A stretch of DNA of 64,000 bases from Azospirillum agricola (GCF_017876095.1 NZ_JAGINM010000001.1:248001-312000), one strand, 5' to 3'. Shown: positions 42,037-50,886, numbered from the stretch's first letter. A program made the numbers and translations. Notes: generated by a model not told the origin, from the letters alone.

Positions 42037-43289
42037 CCATCCGTGTGACGACACTGCCCAACGGGCTGCGCGTCGCGACCGACACCATGCCCGATGTGCA
42101 GTCCGTCTCGCTCGGCTGCTGGGTCGGGGTGGGAACCCGCAACGAGGCGGCCAGCGTCAACGGCGTGGCCCACCTCGTCGAGCACATGCTGTTCAAGGGC
42201 ACCAAGCGCCGCTCGGCCTTCCGCATCTCCGAGGAGATCGAGAATGTCGGCGGGCAGCTCAACGCCTACACGACCCGCGAGCAGACCGCCTACTACGCCA
42301 AGGTCCTGCACGAGGACGCTCCGCTGGCGCTCGACATCCTCGCCGACATGATCCAGCACTCGGCGCTCGACGCCGAGGAGCTGGTGCGCGAGCGCACGGT
42401 GGTGTTGCAGGAGATCGGCCAGAGCGCGGACACCCCCGACGACATCATCTTCGACCATTTCCAGGCGACCGCCTATCCGGGGCAGGCGCTCGGCCGTCCG
42501 GTGCTGGGCTCGTCGGAGATCGTCGGCAGCCTGCCGCGCGAGGCGCTGGTCGATTACATCGGCGGCCATTACGGCGCGCCGGGCATGGTGCTGTCGGCCG
42601 CCGGCCGCATCGAGCATGACCGGATGGTCGATCTCGCCTTCAAGGCGTTCGGCGACCTGCCGGGCCACGCCCCGCCCAAGCCGGAGGCGGCGCGCTACGC
42701 CGGCGGCGACTACCGCGAGGCCCGCGACCTGGAGCAGATGCATCTGGTGCTCGGCTTCGACGGCGTCGGGGTGCATGATCCCGACTTCTACGCCCATTCG
42801 GTGCTGTCGACCCTGCTGGGCGGCGGCATGTCGTCCCGCCTGTTCCAGGAGGTGCGGGAGAAGCGCGGGCTGGTCTATTCCATCTACACCTTCACCGGCG
42901 GCTACCACGATGGCGGCCTGTTCGGCGTCTACGCCGGCACCGGCGAGGACGAGGTGGCGGAGCTGGTCCCGGTCGTCTGCGAGGAACTGGCCAAGGTCGG
43001 CGAGGACGTCACCGAGGACGAGGTCGCCCGCGCCCGCGCTCAGCTGAAGGCCGGCACGCTGATGGCGCTGGAAAGCACCATGTCGCGCTGCGAGCAGCTC
43101 GGCCAGCAGTTGCTGATCTACGACCGCCCGATCCCGGTCGAGGAGATCGTCACGAAGATCGACGCGGTGGACCGCGCCTCGGTGGTGAACGCCGCCCAGC
43201 GCCTGCGCCGCAGCCGTCCGACCGTCGCGGCGCTCGGCCCGATCGACCGGCTGGAAGACTACGACCGCATCGCGGAGCGTCTCGCCTGA
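42033..43289 (+). CDS. M16 family zinc peptidase (mitochondrial processing peptidase-like)
   Basis: 418 residues. The inverted zinc motif HxxEH is seen as HLVEH (His47, Glu50, His51), followed by MLFKGT; the distal glutamate lies in the ERTVVLQEIGQSADTPDD segment. This is the alphaproteobacterial homologue of the mitochondrial processing peptidase beta subunit, consistently found after thrC. It starts within the thrC stop (ATGA), so the two are coupled. Natural substrates are unknown. Confidence 0.94.
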   Translation: MTIRVTTLPNGLRVATDTMPDVQSVSLGCWVGVGTRNEAASVNGVAHLVEHMLFKGTKRRSAFRISEEIENVGGQLNAYTTREQTAYYAKVLHEDAPLALDILADMIQHSALDAEELVRERTVVLQEIGQSADTPDDIIFDHFQATAYPGQALGRPVLGSSEIVGSLPREALVDYIGGHYGAPGMVLSAAGRIEHDRMVDLAFKAFGDLPGHAPPKPEAARYAGGDYREARDLEQMHLVLGFDGVGVHDPDFYAHSVLSTLLGGGMSSRLFQEVREKRGLVYSIYTFTGGYHDGGLFGVYAGTGEDEVAELVPVVCEELAKVGEDVTEDEVARARAQLKAGTLMALESTMSRCEQLGQQLLIYDRPIPVEEIVTKIDAVDRASVVNAAQRLRRSRPTVAALGPIDRLEDYDRIAERLA

Positions 43290-43389
43290 CGATGGGAACG
43301 CCGTCCATTCCCTTTCCACCCGTCCCGCTCTCCTCTCCCTCTCCCCCCTGGTGGGGGGCAGGGAGGCGGATGCGGGATTGGCGTCGTGA

Positions 43390-44001
43390 ATGGACTCCGG
43401 GATGGTCGGCATGATCCGCCTGCTCGGCGGCGGCCTGATCAGCCCGCCGGCCATGCGGCTGGACGGGCCATCCTGCTACATCCGGCCCCCGCTGCCGCGC
43501 GACTGGCGCGAATGGGCCGATCTGCGGGCCGACTCCCGTGCCTTCCTCACCCCGTGGGAGCCGACCTGGCCGGCGGACGCGCTGACCCGCACCGCCTTCG
43601 GGCGGCGGCTGCGGCGGCAGGCCCAGGAATGGCGCGACGACGAGGGCTACAGCTTCCTGATCTTCGACCGCGACAGCGACGCGCTGGTCGGTGGGCTCGG
43701 CCTCACCAACATCCGGCGCGGTGTCGCCCAGATGGGAACGCTCGGCTATTGGGCCGGGCAGCGCCATGCCCGGCGCGGCTATGTCTCCGGTGGCACCCGG
43801 CTGATGCTCGATTTCGCCTTCGGGCAGTTGGGGCTGCACCGCATCGAGGCGGCCTGCCTGCCGACCAACCTCGCCAGCCGTGGCCTTCTCGAAAAGGTCG
43901 GATTCACGCACGAGGGCTACGCGCGCGGCTATCTGCGCATCGACGGGGCGTGGCGCGACCATGTGCTCTACGCGGTGCTGCGCGAGGAGTGGAAGGGGTA
44001 G
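43390..44001 (+). CDS. GNAT acetyltransferase, RimJ-like
   Basis: 203 residues. Acetyl-CoA-binding segments are visible: LGYWAGQRHARRGYVSGGTRLMLDFAF (motif A, about 118-145) and NLASRGLLEKVGFTHEGYARGYLRIDGAWRDHVLYAVL (motif B, about 160-198). The pattern is that of ribosomal-protein N-acetyltransferases (RimJ/RimL). It lies 100 bp after the M16 gene, an arrangement conserved in related genomes as far as I recall. Substrate not determined. Confidence 0.92.
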   Translation: MDSGMVGMIRLLGGGLISPPAMRLDGPSCYIRPPLPRDWREWADLRADSRAFLTPWEPTWPADALTRTAFGRRLRRQAQEWRDDEGYSFLIFDRDSDALVGGLGLTNIRRGVAQMGTLGYWAGQRHARRGYVSGGTRLMLDFAFGQLGLHRIEAACLPTNLASRGLLEKVGFTHEGYARGYLRIDGAWRDHVLYAVLREEWKG

Positions 44002-44125
44002 GGGGATCGGCCGGAAGGGGCGGTCTACCACCATTTCGTACCGTTTTAGGACGATTGGCTTAACCAGCCATTAACCCGGCATCCCGCACAATTCGGCATG
44101 TTTGAACGCCACATATGGTGACAAA

Positions 44126-44329
44126 ATGTCGATCAAGCCGATCTGGACGAAAGAAAGCCCCCACCGTTACGCCGTGGAGCATTCCGGTCGCCGCGTCGAG
44201 CTGCAATATGAGGAAGCCGGTTTCCAAAGCGGTTGGGCGGTCTATGCCGGTGAAACCCTGATTCGCCGCTGCGCCGAACTGATGCAGGCGCGTGGTGTCG
44301 CGGTGGCGGTCGCCACGGGCGCCGCCTGA
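44126..44329 (+). CDS. small hypothetical protein, 67 aa
   Basis: A small mixed alpha/beta protein (MSIKPIWTKESPHRYAVEHS..., then QSGWAVYAGETLIRRCAELMQARG). No signal peptide or membrane helix. The ribosome site is weak (purine-poor), but the upstream region is AT-richer, as expected of a promoter, and composition is gene-like. A TTG eight codons upstream is an alternative start. Function unknown. Confidence 0.55.
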   Translation: MSIKPIWTKESPHRYAVEHSGRRVELQYEEAGFQSGWAVYAGETLIRRCAELMQARGVAVAVATGAA

Positions 44330-44408
44330 TGCCCTCGTCGCGCGGGTTGGGTGAACGCGACGGTTCGCCCAACGATGCGCGGCGGGGTGATGGCCAGGGA
44401 AGCGTCGC

Positions 44409-44684
44409 CTACTTCTTCGGCGGCGTGCCGGTCTGGTTTTGAGGCGTCTGGTGCTGCTGGCTCTCCGCCTGCTGCTTGGCCTCGTCCTTCTTGTTCGCCT
44501 CGTGGCGTCCAATAACGCAGCCCGCGGCCGCTCCGGCGACACCATGGCCGGACCCGACCATATGGCCGGCGGCGCCACCGACGGCCGCACCCTTCAGACA
44601 CCCCTTGGCCTCCGCCCCCTGCGGAACGCCCGCCAAGCCCATGGCCAGGGCGGCAACGGCCAATGTCGCGGCAATCGCTTTCAT
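44409..44684 (-). CDS. glycine-zipper envelope protein, 91 aa
   Basis: A signal peptide (MKAIAATLAVAALAMGLAGV...GAEA) is followed by a glycine-zipper stretch (GAAVGGAAGHMVGSGHGVAGAAAGCVIG) and a Gln/Lys-rich disordered tail (KQQAESQQHQTPQNQTG). Such small proteins anchor in or under the outer membrane. Strong AAGGAGG site before the ATG, and an EcfG-type promoter candidate 31 bp upstream of it. Confidence 0.85.
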   Translation of the reverse strand: MKAIAATLAVAALAMGLAGVPQGAEAKGCLKGAAVGGAAGHMVGSGHGVAGAAAGCVIGRHEANKKDEAKQQAESQQHQTPQNQTGTPPKK

Positions 44685-44714
44685 GACGGCCTCCTTCTCG
44701 TTTGGTGAGAAGGA

Positions 44715-44740
44715 AACCTCCAGGGAGGTCGCGCTGTTCC
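44715..44740 (-). promoter_or_regulatory. EcfG-type promoter candidate for the glycine-zipper gene
   Basis: On the minus strand GGAAC (44740-44736) is followed after 18 bp by GTT (44717-44715), that is GGAAC-N17-GGTT against the consensus GGAAC-N16/17-CGTT. The predicted transcript would have a leader of roughly 20-25 nt that includes the AAGGAGG site. Confidence 0.5.
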
Positions 44741-44818
44741 TCGCGGCCCTGACAACCCTGCTCCCCTGTGGACGCCGGATCGACAGCGGATCACCGCCGC
44801 CCAATCACCTCTGCCCAA

Positions 44819-46138
44819 TTACCTCTGGTCGAGCTTGATCTCGATGCGGCGGTTGCGGGACAGCGCCTCCTCCGAGGTGCCGGGGTCGAGGGGCTGGAAC
44901 TCGCCGAAGCCGGCGGCGGCCAGACGCTCGGCCGGAATGCCCTGGTCGATCAGGTACTTGACCACTGAGATGGCGCGGGCCGAGGACAACTCCCAGTTCG
45001 ACGGGAATTGCAGGCGCACCGGACGGATGTCGGTGTGGCCGTCCACCCGCAGCACCCAGCTGATGTCCGGCGGGATCGCCTTGCCGACCTCGATCAGCGT
45101 GCGCGCCAGATCGGCGAGCCGCTGCTTGCCCGCCTCCTCCAGCGTGGCCGAACCCGAGGGGAACAACAGCTCCGACTGGAAGACGAAGCGGTCGCCGACG
45201 ACCCGCACGTCGGGGCGGCTGCCCAGCGCCTCGCGCACCCGGCCGAAGAATTCCGAGCGGTAGCGGGCCAGATCCTGCACCTTGGCGGCCAGCGCTTGGT
45301 TCAGCCGCGCGCCCAGCTCGGCGATCTGCACCTTCTGCTCGGCCGAGGCCTTCTCCGACGCCTCCAGCACCACGGCGATGCGGGCGAGCTGTTCGCGCAA
45401 GGCCAGAAGCTGCTGGTTGAGGATGTCGACCTGCTGGCGGCTCCTGCCGCCCTCCGCCTGCTCGCCGGCCAGCGACGCCAGAAGCTCCTTGATGCGGATG
45501 TCGCGCTGCTCGATCTCCTTCTGCGCCAGCATCGTCTTCTCGCCCGATTCGGCGAGCTGCGTCTCCAGCGCCTTGGCGCGGTCGCGCGTGGTGCCGAGTT
45601 CGGCGAGAAGCGCCTGCCGCTGCTCCTCGGTCAGGCGGGTCGCCGCGACCGCGGCGGCCAGTTCGCCCTCCAGCGTCCGCCGGGCCTCGCGCAGCGCCTT
45701 GATGTCGTTCTGGAGGCTGAGGACCTCCCTCAGCTTCAGCTCGAAACTCTCGCGGTCGACGCGGACGTTGCGCTGAAGCTCCTCCAGGGCGCGGGCGGTG
45801 CGGTCGCGGTCCTCCTGGAGCTGTCCCAGGCTGACCGTCATGTCGTCGCGCGTGGCGACGGAGCTTTGCAGCTCGGTCGAGAGCTGGGTGATGTTGACCC
45901 GCAGATCGGCGTTGGCCTCGCGCTCCAGCGCCAGCAGGTCGTTCATCTCCGCGACCTTGCGGTTGAGCGCCACAAGCTGCTCGTCGCGCCCGGTCAGCGC
46001 GGAGGCCAGATAGAACTGGGCCACCACGAAGACCATCAGCAGGAAGATGACGACCATCACCAGCGACGACAGGGCGTCCACCCAGCCGGGCCAGGCGCTG
46101 GCGTCGCGGTGACCGTTGCGGCGGCTGAGGCTGGCCAT
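44819..46138 (-). CDS. MotB-like protein: proton-channel helix, long coiled coil, OmpA domain
   Basis: 439 residues. One membrane helix (about 22-48) is preceded by WPGWVDALSS, in which Asp21 matches the proton-carrying aspartate of MotB/TolR. A very long coiled coil (about 55-290) follows, much longer than the short linker of MotB. The C-terminal OmpA-like peptidoglycan-binding domain (about 300-439) has VDGHTDIRP, NWELSSARAISVVKYL and NRRIEIKL. Encoded 21 bp after the MotA-like gene, its expected partner. It is not flagellar MotB, as it lacks the plug region and lies outside a flagellar locus. Confidence 0.85.
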   Translation of the reverse strand: MASLSRRNGHRDASAWPGWVDALSSLVMVVIFLLMVFVVAQFYLASALTGRDEQLVALNRKVAEMNDLLALEREANADLRVNITQLSTELQSSVATRDDMTVSLGQLQEDRDRTARALEELQRNVRVDRESFELKLREVLSLQNDIKALREARRTLEGELAAAVAATRLTEEQRQALLAELGTTRDRAKALETQLAESGEKTMLAQKEIEQRDIRIKELLASLAGEQAEGGRSRQQVDILNQQLLALREQLARIAVVLEASEKASAEQKVQIAELGARLNQALAAKVQDLARYRSEFFGRVREALGSRPDVRVVGDRFVFQSELLFPSGSATLEEAGKQRLADLARTLIEVGKAIPPDISWVLRVDGHTDIRPVRLQFPSNWELSSARAISVVKYLIDQGIPAERLAAAGFGEFQPLDPGTSEEALSRNRRIEIKLDQR

Positions 46139-46159
46139 GAGGGTGTTCCTTGCTGGACG

Positions 46160-47353
46160 TCAGCGCTGCGGCTGGTCGGCCTCTTCGGCGAGCGCCGCGA
46201 TGGTGCGGGCCAGCAGCTTGATCTCGCTGCGGATTTCCTGCACCGCCTGGACCCGGCCGCTGGAGGATTCCTCGACGATGCGGGCCAGATAGATGTCCAT
46301 GTTGCGCAGATGCTGGCGCGATGCGTCGTCGAAGCCGCCGATCGCCGCCTCCGACAGACGGTCGAGCAGAGCCTTCATCTCGATCTGGCTCTCGCCCAGC
46401 CGCAGCAGGAGCTGCTGTTCGGCCCGCATGTGGTCGGTCAGGGTCGACAGACGCTCGGTCAGCGCCATCAGGTTGGCGTTGGCGGCGCGGCGCCCTTCCT
46501 CGGCGTTGGCGACGGTGCGCTGCAACGCCTCCATGTTCTCGGCGGTCTGCTCCAGCAGGGCATGCAGGTAGGCCGGGACGCCGTGGTCGCCGGTCTCCAG
46601 CCCGCCGGCCGCACCGCTCGACAGCCGGGTGGCGGTGGACAGCCAGTCCTCCAGATCCTGGAAGAAGCGGTTGTGGGCCTGGCTGGCCTGAAGCTCCAGG
46701 AAGCCCAGCACCAGCGAACCGGCGAGGCCGAACAGCGAGGAGCTGAAGGCGGTGCCCATGCCGACCAGCGGCGCTTCGAGGCCCTGCTGGAGGTTGGAGA
46801 ACATGGCGCCGACGTCGCCGCCATGCACCGACAGGCTGCCGATCACGCCGCCGACCGACTGCACCGTGTGCAGCAGCCCCCAGAAGGTGCCGAGCAGGCC
46901 GAGGAAGATCAGCAGCCCGATCAGGTAGCGCGACAGCTCCCGCGATTCGTCGAGGCGCGAGGCGATGCCGTCGAGCAGCGAGCGCATCGACAGCGCCGAC
47001 AGCATCAGCCGGCCGCGCCGCTCGCCCAGCATGCGGGCCATCGGCGCCAGCAGCACCGGTTCCTGCATGTTGGCGGCGGGGACGCCGGTCTGGTACTTGG
47101 CCAGCCACTCGACCTCCGGGCGGAGCATCAGCACCTGCCGGAAGATGAAGGCGATGCCGGCCACCAGCGTGGCGAGGATGACGCCGTTCAGCGGCGCGTT
47201 GTTCATGAAGGCGGAGCGCAGCGCCGGGAACAGAAGCCCGCTCACCGCCACCACCACGACCAGGAACAGGATCATCCGGGTCAGGAAGCGTTCCGGGCGT
47301 GTCATCGGGGCGGAGACCTCCAGCGGTCGGATCGGGGCGATTGCTGCGCTCAT
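46160..47353 (-). CDS. MotA/TolQ/ExbB-type proton-channel protein
   Basis: 397 residues with four predicted membrane helices (about 24-44, 56-73, 143-163, 200-220). The third-helix motif LGLLGTFWGL and the GLEAPLVGMGTAFSSSLFGLAGSLVLGFLE segment are diagnostic of the MotA/TolQ/ExbB family. A C-terminal cytoplasmic helical tail (about 225-390) carries coiled-coil repeats. It probably forms a proton-driven motor with the MotB-like product downstream and the OmpA-like product upstream. Start chosen at ATG 47353; an ATG 15 codons upstream is possible. Confidence 0.88.
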   Translation of the reverse strand: MSAAIAPIRPLEVSAPMTRPERFLTRMILFLVVVVAVSGLLFPALRSAFMNNAPLNGVILATLVAGIAFIFRQVLMLRPEVEWLAKYQTGVPAANMQEPVLLAPMARMLGERRGRLMLSALSMRSLLDGIASRLDESRELSRYLIGLLIFLGLLGTFWGLLHTVQSVGGVIGSLSVHGGDVGAMFSNLQQGLEAPLVGMGTAFSSSLFGLAGSLVLGFLELQASQAHNRFFQDLEDWLSTATRLSSGAAGGLETGDHGVPAYLHALLEQTAENMEALQRTVANAEEGRRAANANLMALTERLSTLTDHMRAEQQLLLRLGESQIEMKALLDRLSEAAIGGFDDASRQHLRNMDIYLARIVEESSSGRVQAVQEIRSEIKLLARTIAALAEEADQPQR

Positions 47354-47375
47354 CGGGCCTCTGCGTTGGGCGATG

Positions 47376-48134
47376 CTACTCGTTGAGGAACTCGACATCG
47401 ATGCGGTCCGGGGTGCCGCCGCTCCCGGTGTCGATGCCAAGCGCACGGACATCGATCCGGCTGCTGCGGACCCCGAAGGCGGTCAGCCGCTCGCGCAGCG
47501 ACAGGGCACGGGCCAACGACAGTTGACGCGCCTCGCGGGCGGTTTCGCTCGTGCCGGTGGCGTAGGAGCGCAACTGCAAGCGTGCGGTGTCGCTGGCGCG
47601 CAGGCGCTGCACGATCCGGTCGACCGTCTCATCGGCCGCATCCGGCAGATTGGTGGCGGCGCCATCGAACACAAGGCTCAAAACAGCAGAGGGGGTGGCA
47701 CTCGCCGCCGGGGGTGCCGCGTCGGGAGGAGGGGGAAGAGCGGCCGTCTCCGTTCGCGACGGAGCGGGGGAAACGGGGGAGGGTGGAGTTGCCGGAACCG
47801 GCGGAGCCGCCGCCACGGCCGGGGGCGGGGCGGGTGTCGCGGCCGGAGCCGGCGCCTTGCCGGGGGCCGGGGCCGTGCGTTGGGCCGCCCCCTCGATCAG
47901 ATCGGGCAGCGGCGGGGCGGTCATCGGGACCGGGGTCACGAAGCGGGGTGGCGCCTTGACGGGTTTCTGGGAGCCGAGGTTGGGGCGCGGCGGGACGGGC
48001 AGGGGGGCCGCGTTCTCCAGCGTCAGCCGTTCCGGGGCGGCCTTGACCGGGGGAACCGCCGCGACGGCCGTACCGGCGCACAGGGTGCACAGGGCGACCG
48101 CGCGTCCGAACAGGATCGGCGCAGCGCGGCGCAT
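47376..48134 (-). CDS. OmpA-domain periplasmic protein
   Basis: 252 residues. A signal peptide-like start (RRAAPILFGRAVALCTLCAGTAVA) is followed by a Pro/Ala-rich flexible region (about 40-155) and a C-terminal OmpA-like peptidoglycan-binding domain (VLSLVFDGAATNLPDAADETVDRI..., RIDVRALGIDTG...DRIDVEFLNE). It ends 22 bp before the MotA-like gene, so the three envelope genes appear to form one operon. The start is uncertain, with ATGs at 48206 and 48224 also in frame. Confidence 0.8.
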   Translation of the reverse strand: MRRAAPILFGRAVALCTLCAGTAVAAVPPVKAAPERLTLENAAPLPVPPRPNLGSQKPVKAPPRFVTPVPMTAPPLPDLIEGAAQRTAPAPGKAPAPAATPAPPPAVAAAPPVPATPPSPVSPAPSRTETAALPPPPDAAPPAASATPSAVLSLVFDGAATNLPDAADETVDRIVQRLRASDTARLQLRSYATGTSETAREARQLSLARALSLRERLTAFGVRSSRIDVRALGIDTGSGGTPDRIDVEFLNE

Positions 48135-48245
48135 GCGGTCGGCAAATTCCCAACGATCCAAGGCGATGATTCCACTTACACCCGAGGCCCCGGAACCATA
48201 GCCCATCGATCGCGTCAGCGACAATGGGCTTGGGGCCGGGGCATA

Positions 48246-49067
48246 TTACGCCTTGGCGGGCTCGGCGCGCTTGTCGGCGGCACCCTTCAGCAGCCGGGTG
48301 ACCGGCACCTGGAGGTGGGAGTTGGTCGCCAGGATCGAGCTGCCGAACACCGGGTTGCGGCCGCCGCCGATCTCGCCGACGAAGCCGCCGGCCTCGGTCA
48401 CCAGCAGCGCGCCGGCCGCCGAGTCCCAGGGGGCCAGCCCGCGCTCCCAATAGCCGTCGAAGCGGCCGGCCGCGACATAGGCGAGGTCGAGCGACGCCGC
48501 GCCGAAGCGGCGGATGCCCGCCACCTCCTTCATCACCGCCTCGGCCTCGCCGAGGAAGCCGGCATGGTCGCCGCGCCCCTTGAAGGGAATGCCGGTGGCC
48601 AGCAGGCAGTCTTCCAGCCGGCGGCGCTCGGAGACGCGCAGGCGCTGGTGGTTCATGAAGCTGCCCTGGCCCTTCTCGGCCCAGAACATCTGGTCGCCGA
48701 TCGGCTCATAGACGACGCCGGCGAGGATTTCGCCGTTCTTCTCCATGGCGATGGAGATGGCCCAGTGCGGCAGGCCGTGCAGGAAGTTGGTCGTGCCGTC
48801 GAGCGGGTCGACGATCCAGCGCGACGAGGCGTCGCTGCCCTTGCTGCTGCCGCTCTCCTCCATCAGGAAGCCGAAGTCGGGCCGCGCCTTCTGCAATTCC
48901 TCGCGCAGGATCTTCTCGGCCTTGAGGTCGGCGTTGGACACGAAGTCCGACGGGCCCTTGCGCGACACCTGGAGGTGTTCGACCTCGCCGAAGTCGCGGA
49001 CGAGACCCTTGGCCGCCTTTTCGGCGGCGCGGACCATCACGTTGATGAGAGCGGAGCGGGTGGCCAT
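48246..49067 (-). CDS. inositol monophosphatase family protein (SuhB-like)
   Basis: 273 residues. The metal-binding motifs EES (in MEESGSSKG), DPLDGTTNF (about 87-95) and WDSAAGALLVTEAGG (about 215-229) define the family. It may act on inositol-1-phosphate, or, like E. coli SuhB, on rRNA maturation. It is between efp and the OmpA-like gene on the same strand. Confidence 0.93.
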   Translation of the reverse strand: MATRSALINVMVRAAEKAAKGLVRDFGEVEHLQVSRKGPSDFVSNADLKAEKILREELQKARPDFGFLMEESGSSKGSDASSRWIVDPLDGTTNFLHGLPHWAISIAMEKNGEILAGVVYEPIGDQMFWAEKGQGSFMNHQRLRVSERRRLEDCLLATGIPFKGRGDHAGFLGEAEAVMKEVAGIRRFGAASLDLAYVAAGRFDGYWERGLAPWDSAAGALLVTEAGGFVGEIGGGRNPVFGSSILATNSHLQVPVTRLLKGAADKRAEPAKA

Positions 49068-49109
49068 GACCGTGAATGTACCGTTCTGTGCGGAAACCGG
49101 AAAAGAATA

Positions 49110-49140
49110 CACCGGCCCCCGCGGAAAGCGAGGGCCGGTG
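49110..49140 (-). terminator. terminator-like hairpin after efp
   Basis: CACCGGCCC / GGGCCGGTG arms (9 bp) around a GC-rich loop that pairs further; on the minus strand it is followed by TATTCTTTTCC. It lies 24 bp after the efp stop and before the suhB-like start. Confidence 0.55.
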
Positions 49141-49163
49141 GCATCGCGACAAACCGAAAAAGG

Positions 49164-49730
49164 TCAGTCCTTGGCGCGCTCGACATACTCGCCGGTGGCG
49201 GTGTCGACGACGACGCGGGTGCCGGCCTCGATGTGCGGCGGAACCAGGATCGAGACGCCGTTCTCCAGCTTGGCCGGCTTGTAGGAGGAGGAGGCCGTCT
49301 GGCCCTTCACCACCGGGTCGGACTCGGTGATGGTCAGGGTGACCTTGCCGGGAATCTCGACGCCGAGCGGGCTGCCCTCGTGGCTCTGCACGGTGACTTC
49401 CATGCCGTCCTGGAGGAAGACGGCCGGGTCGCCGATGATGTCGCGCGGAATGGCGACCTGCTCGAAGCTTTCCTTGTCCATGAAGGTGAAGCTGTCACCC
49501 TCGGCGTACAGGAAGGTCATCTCATGCTCGTCCAGGCGGGCCCGCTCAACCGTCTCCTGGGTTCGGAACCGTTCGATCGACTTGGTGCCGGTGCGCACGT
49601 CCTTCATTTCGAGCTGGATGAAGGCGCCGCCCTTGCCGGGCTGGACGATGGCGGTCTTCGTGATGACCCAGAGCTTTCCGTTGTGCTCCAGCACATGGCC
49701 GGGGCGCATCGTGTTGGCGTTGACCTTCAT
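49164..49730 (-). CDS. efp: translation elongation factor P
   Basis: 188-residue EF-P, which rescues ribosomes stalled at polyproline stretches. The three beta domains are complete, and the modifiable lysine lies in the KTAIVQPGKGGAF loop (Lys33 of this sequence, the equivalent of E. coli Lys34). The PGKGGAF loop fits beta-lysylation, and the lysylating enzyme EpmA is encoded 1.2 kb away at 50887-51951. EpmB is not in the window. Confidence 0.97.
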   Translation of the reverse strand: MKVNANTMRPGHVLEHNGKLWVITKTAIVQPGKGGAFIQLEMKDVRTGTKSIERFRTQETVERARLDEHEMTFLYAEGDSFTFMDKESFEQVAIPRDIIGDPAVFLQDGMEVTVQSHEGSPLGVEIPGKVTLTITESDPVVKGQTASSSYKPAKLENGVSILVPPHIEAGTRVVVDTATGEYVERAKD

Positions 49731-49853
49731 GGCTTACTCATGATTTCCAAGATACGGGCGGCGGCGACCCTAGCAGCTTGACCCGCCATAGGCAACGCCG
49801 CGCAAGGGTTCCCGCCGCTCCGTTCGGATGATTCCCGGTTGTTTTCTCCGCTT

Positions 49854-50636
49854 TCAGGCGATCTGGAACCAGGAGGTCTTCACCTGGTTCGCCGAAACGC
49901 CGGCCAGCGTCATCGAGCCGCCGTCGCCGAAGGACAGCCGCGCGTTGCCCTGGATGTCCGCCGACACGCTCCAGGACAGCCCGCCGGTCAGCATGATGCG
50001 GTCGCCCTGGGCGAAGCTGAAATCCTGCACGATGTCGGCGCCGCCGCCGGGGGTCGCCACGAAGCGGTCGGCTCCGGCGCCGCCGATCAGCAGGTCGTCG
50101 CCGGTGCCGCCGATCAGCGTGTCGGCTCCGGTGCCGCCGTCCAGCGTGTCGTTGCCGGCGCCGCCGAACAGCCGGTCCGCGCCGCCCAGACCGGACAGGC
50201 TGTTGTTCGAGCCGTTGCCGGTCAGGACGTTGTTCAGGCCGTTGCCGGTGCCGTTGGTGGCGCTGTTCAGCAGGGTCAGATTCTCCACCTGGTCGGGCAG
50301 GCTGGCGTCGATCCAGGCGCGGACCTCGTCGGTGCCGCCCCACAGCGTCTCGACGATGCGGTCCCTCGGGTTGTCGTAATAATAGATGTCGTTGCCGCTG
50401 CCGCCGACCATCACGTCTGCCCCGGCGCTGCCGTCCAGCAGGTCGTCGCCGCTGTTGCCGAACAGCCAGTCGTTGCCGTAGCCGCCGCGCAGTTCGTCGT
50501 CGCCGCCAAGCCCGATCTGGATGTCGGCACCTTCCTTGCCGTCCATGTAGTCGAACCCGGAGTTGCCGATCATCAGGTCGATGCCGGCGGTGCCTTGAAG
50601 CCAGTTTACCAGGGTCTTGCCGATCAGCAGGGCCAT
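49854..50636 (-). CDS. RTX-type calcium-binding secreted protein
   Basis: 260 residues. Glycine-aspartate nonapeptide repeats (GGxGxDxLx) occur in two blocks, about 40-85 (GGDDELRGGYGNDWLFGN...) and about 145-195 (GGADRLFGGAGNDTLDGGTGADTLIGG...), with the typical VENLTLLNSATNGTGNGLNNVLTGN connector between. Such proteins fold on calcium after export by type I secretion using a C-terminal signal; accordingly no N-terminal signal peptide is present. No ABC exporter genes are adjacent, and no enzymatic domain is recognisable. Confidence 0.88.
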   Translation of the reverse strand: MALLIGKTLVNWLQGTAGIDLMIGNSGFDYMDGKEGADIQIGLGGDDELRGGYGNDWLFGNSGDDLLDGSAGADVMVGGSGNDIYYYDNPRDRIVETLWGGTDEVRAWIDASLPDQVENLTLLNSATNGTGNGLNNVLTGNGSNNSLSGLGGADRLFGGAGNDTLDGGTGADTLIGGTGDDLLIGGAGADRFVATPGGGADIVQDFSFAQGDRIMLTGGLSWSVSADIQGNARLSFGDGGSMTLAGVSANQVKTSWFQIA

Positions 50637-50886
50637 CTGTCCGCTCTCCGTCCGATGGGGGTGGAATGGAAGGGTCGTTGAACGGCTTCCACCCTAAATT
50701 TCGGACAAATACCTGTCTTTCGCGCGGACGGGTGATGGCCGGGAAGGGAGGGCGCGTCCGGCGGCGATACCCTGTTCGCGGGGCGGACGCGCGTCCGCGC
50801 CCGGCCCTTGCGGTTCGGGAGCGCCGATGGTCTGATGCCGGCGCTTTCGCGTTCCGCCCCGCCGCCCCTTCGAGGTCGTTCGTCCG

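Noticed and set aside
38926..42054. A 1042-codon minus-strand frame crossing the GH5 and thrC genes
   Set aside because: It spans two conserved plus-strand genes and a terminator, and has no domain.
44819..47353. Zorya phage-defence system (ZorA/ZorB)
   Set aside because: The pair has the MotA/MotB-type layout, but no ZorC, ZorD or ZorE gene is nearby and the neighbours are housekeeping genes, so a defence call is not supported.
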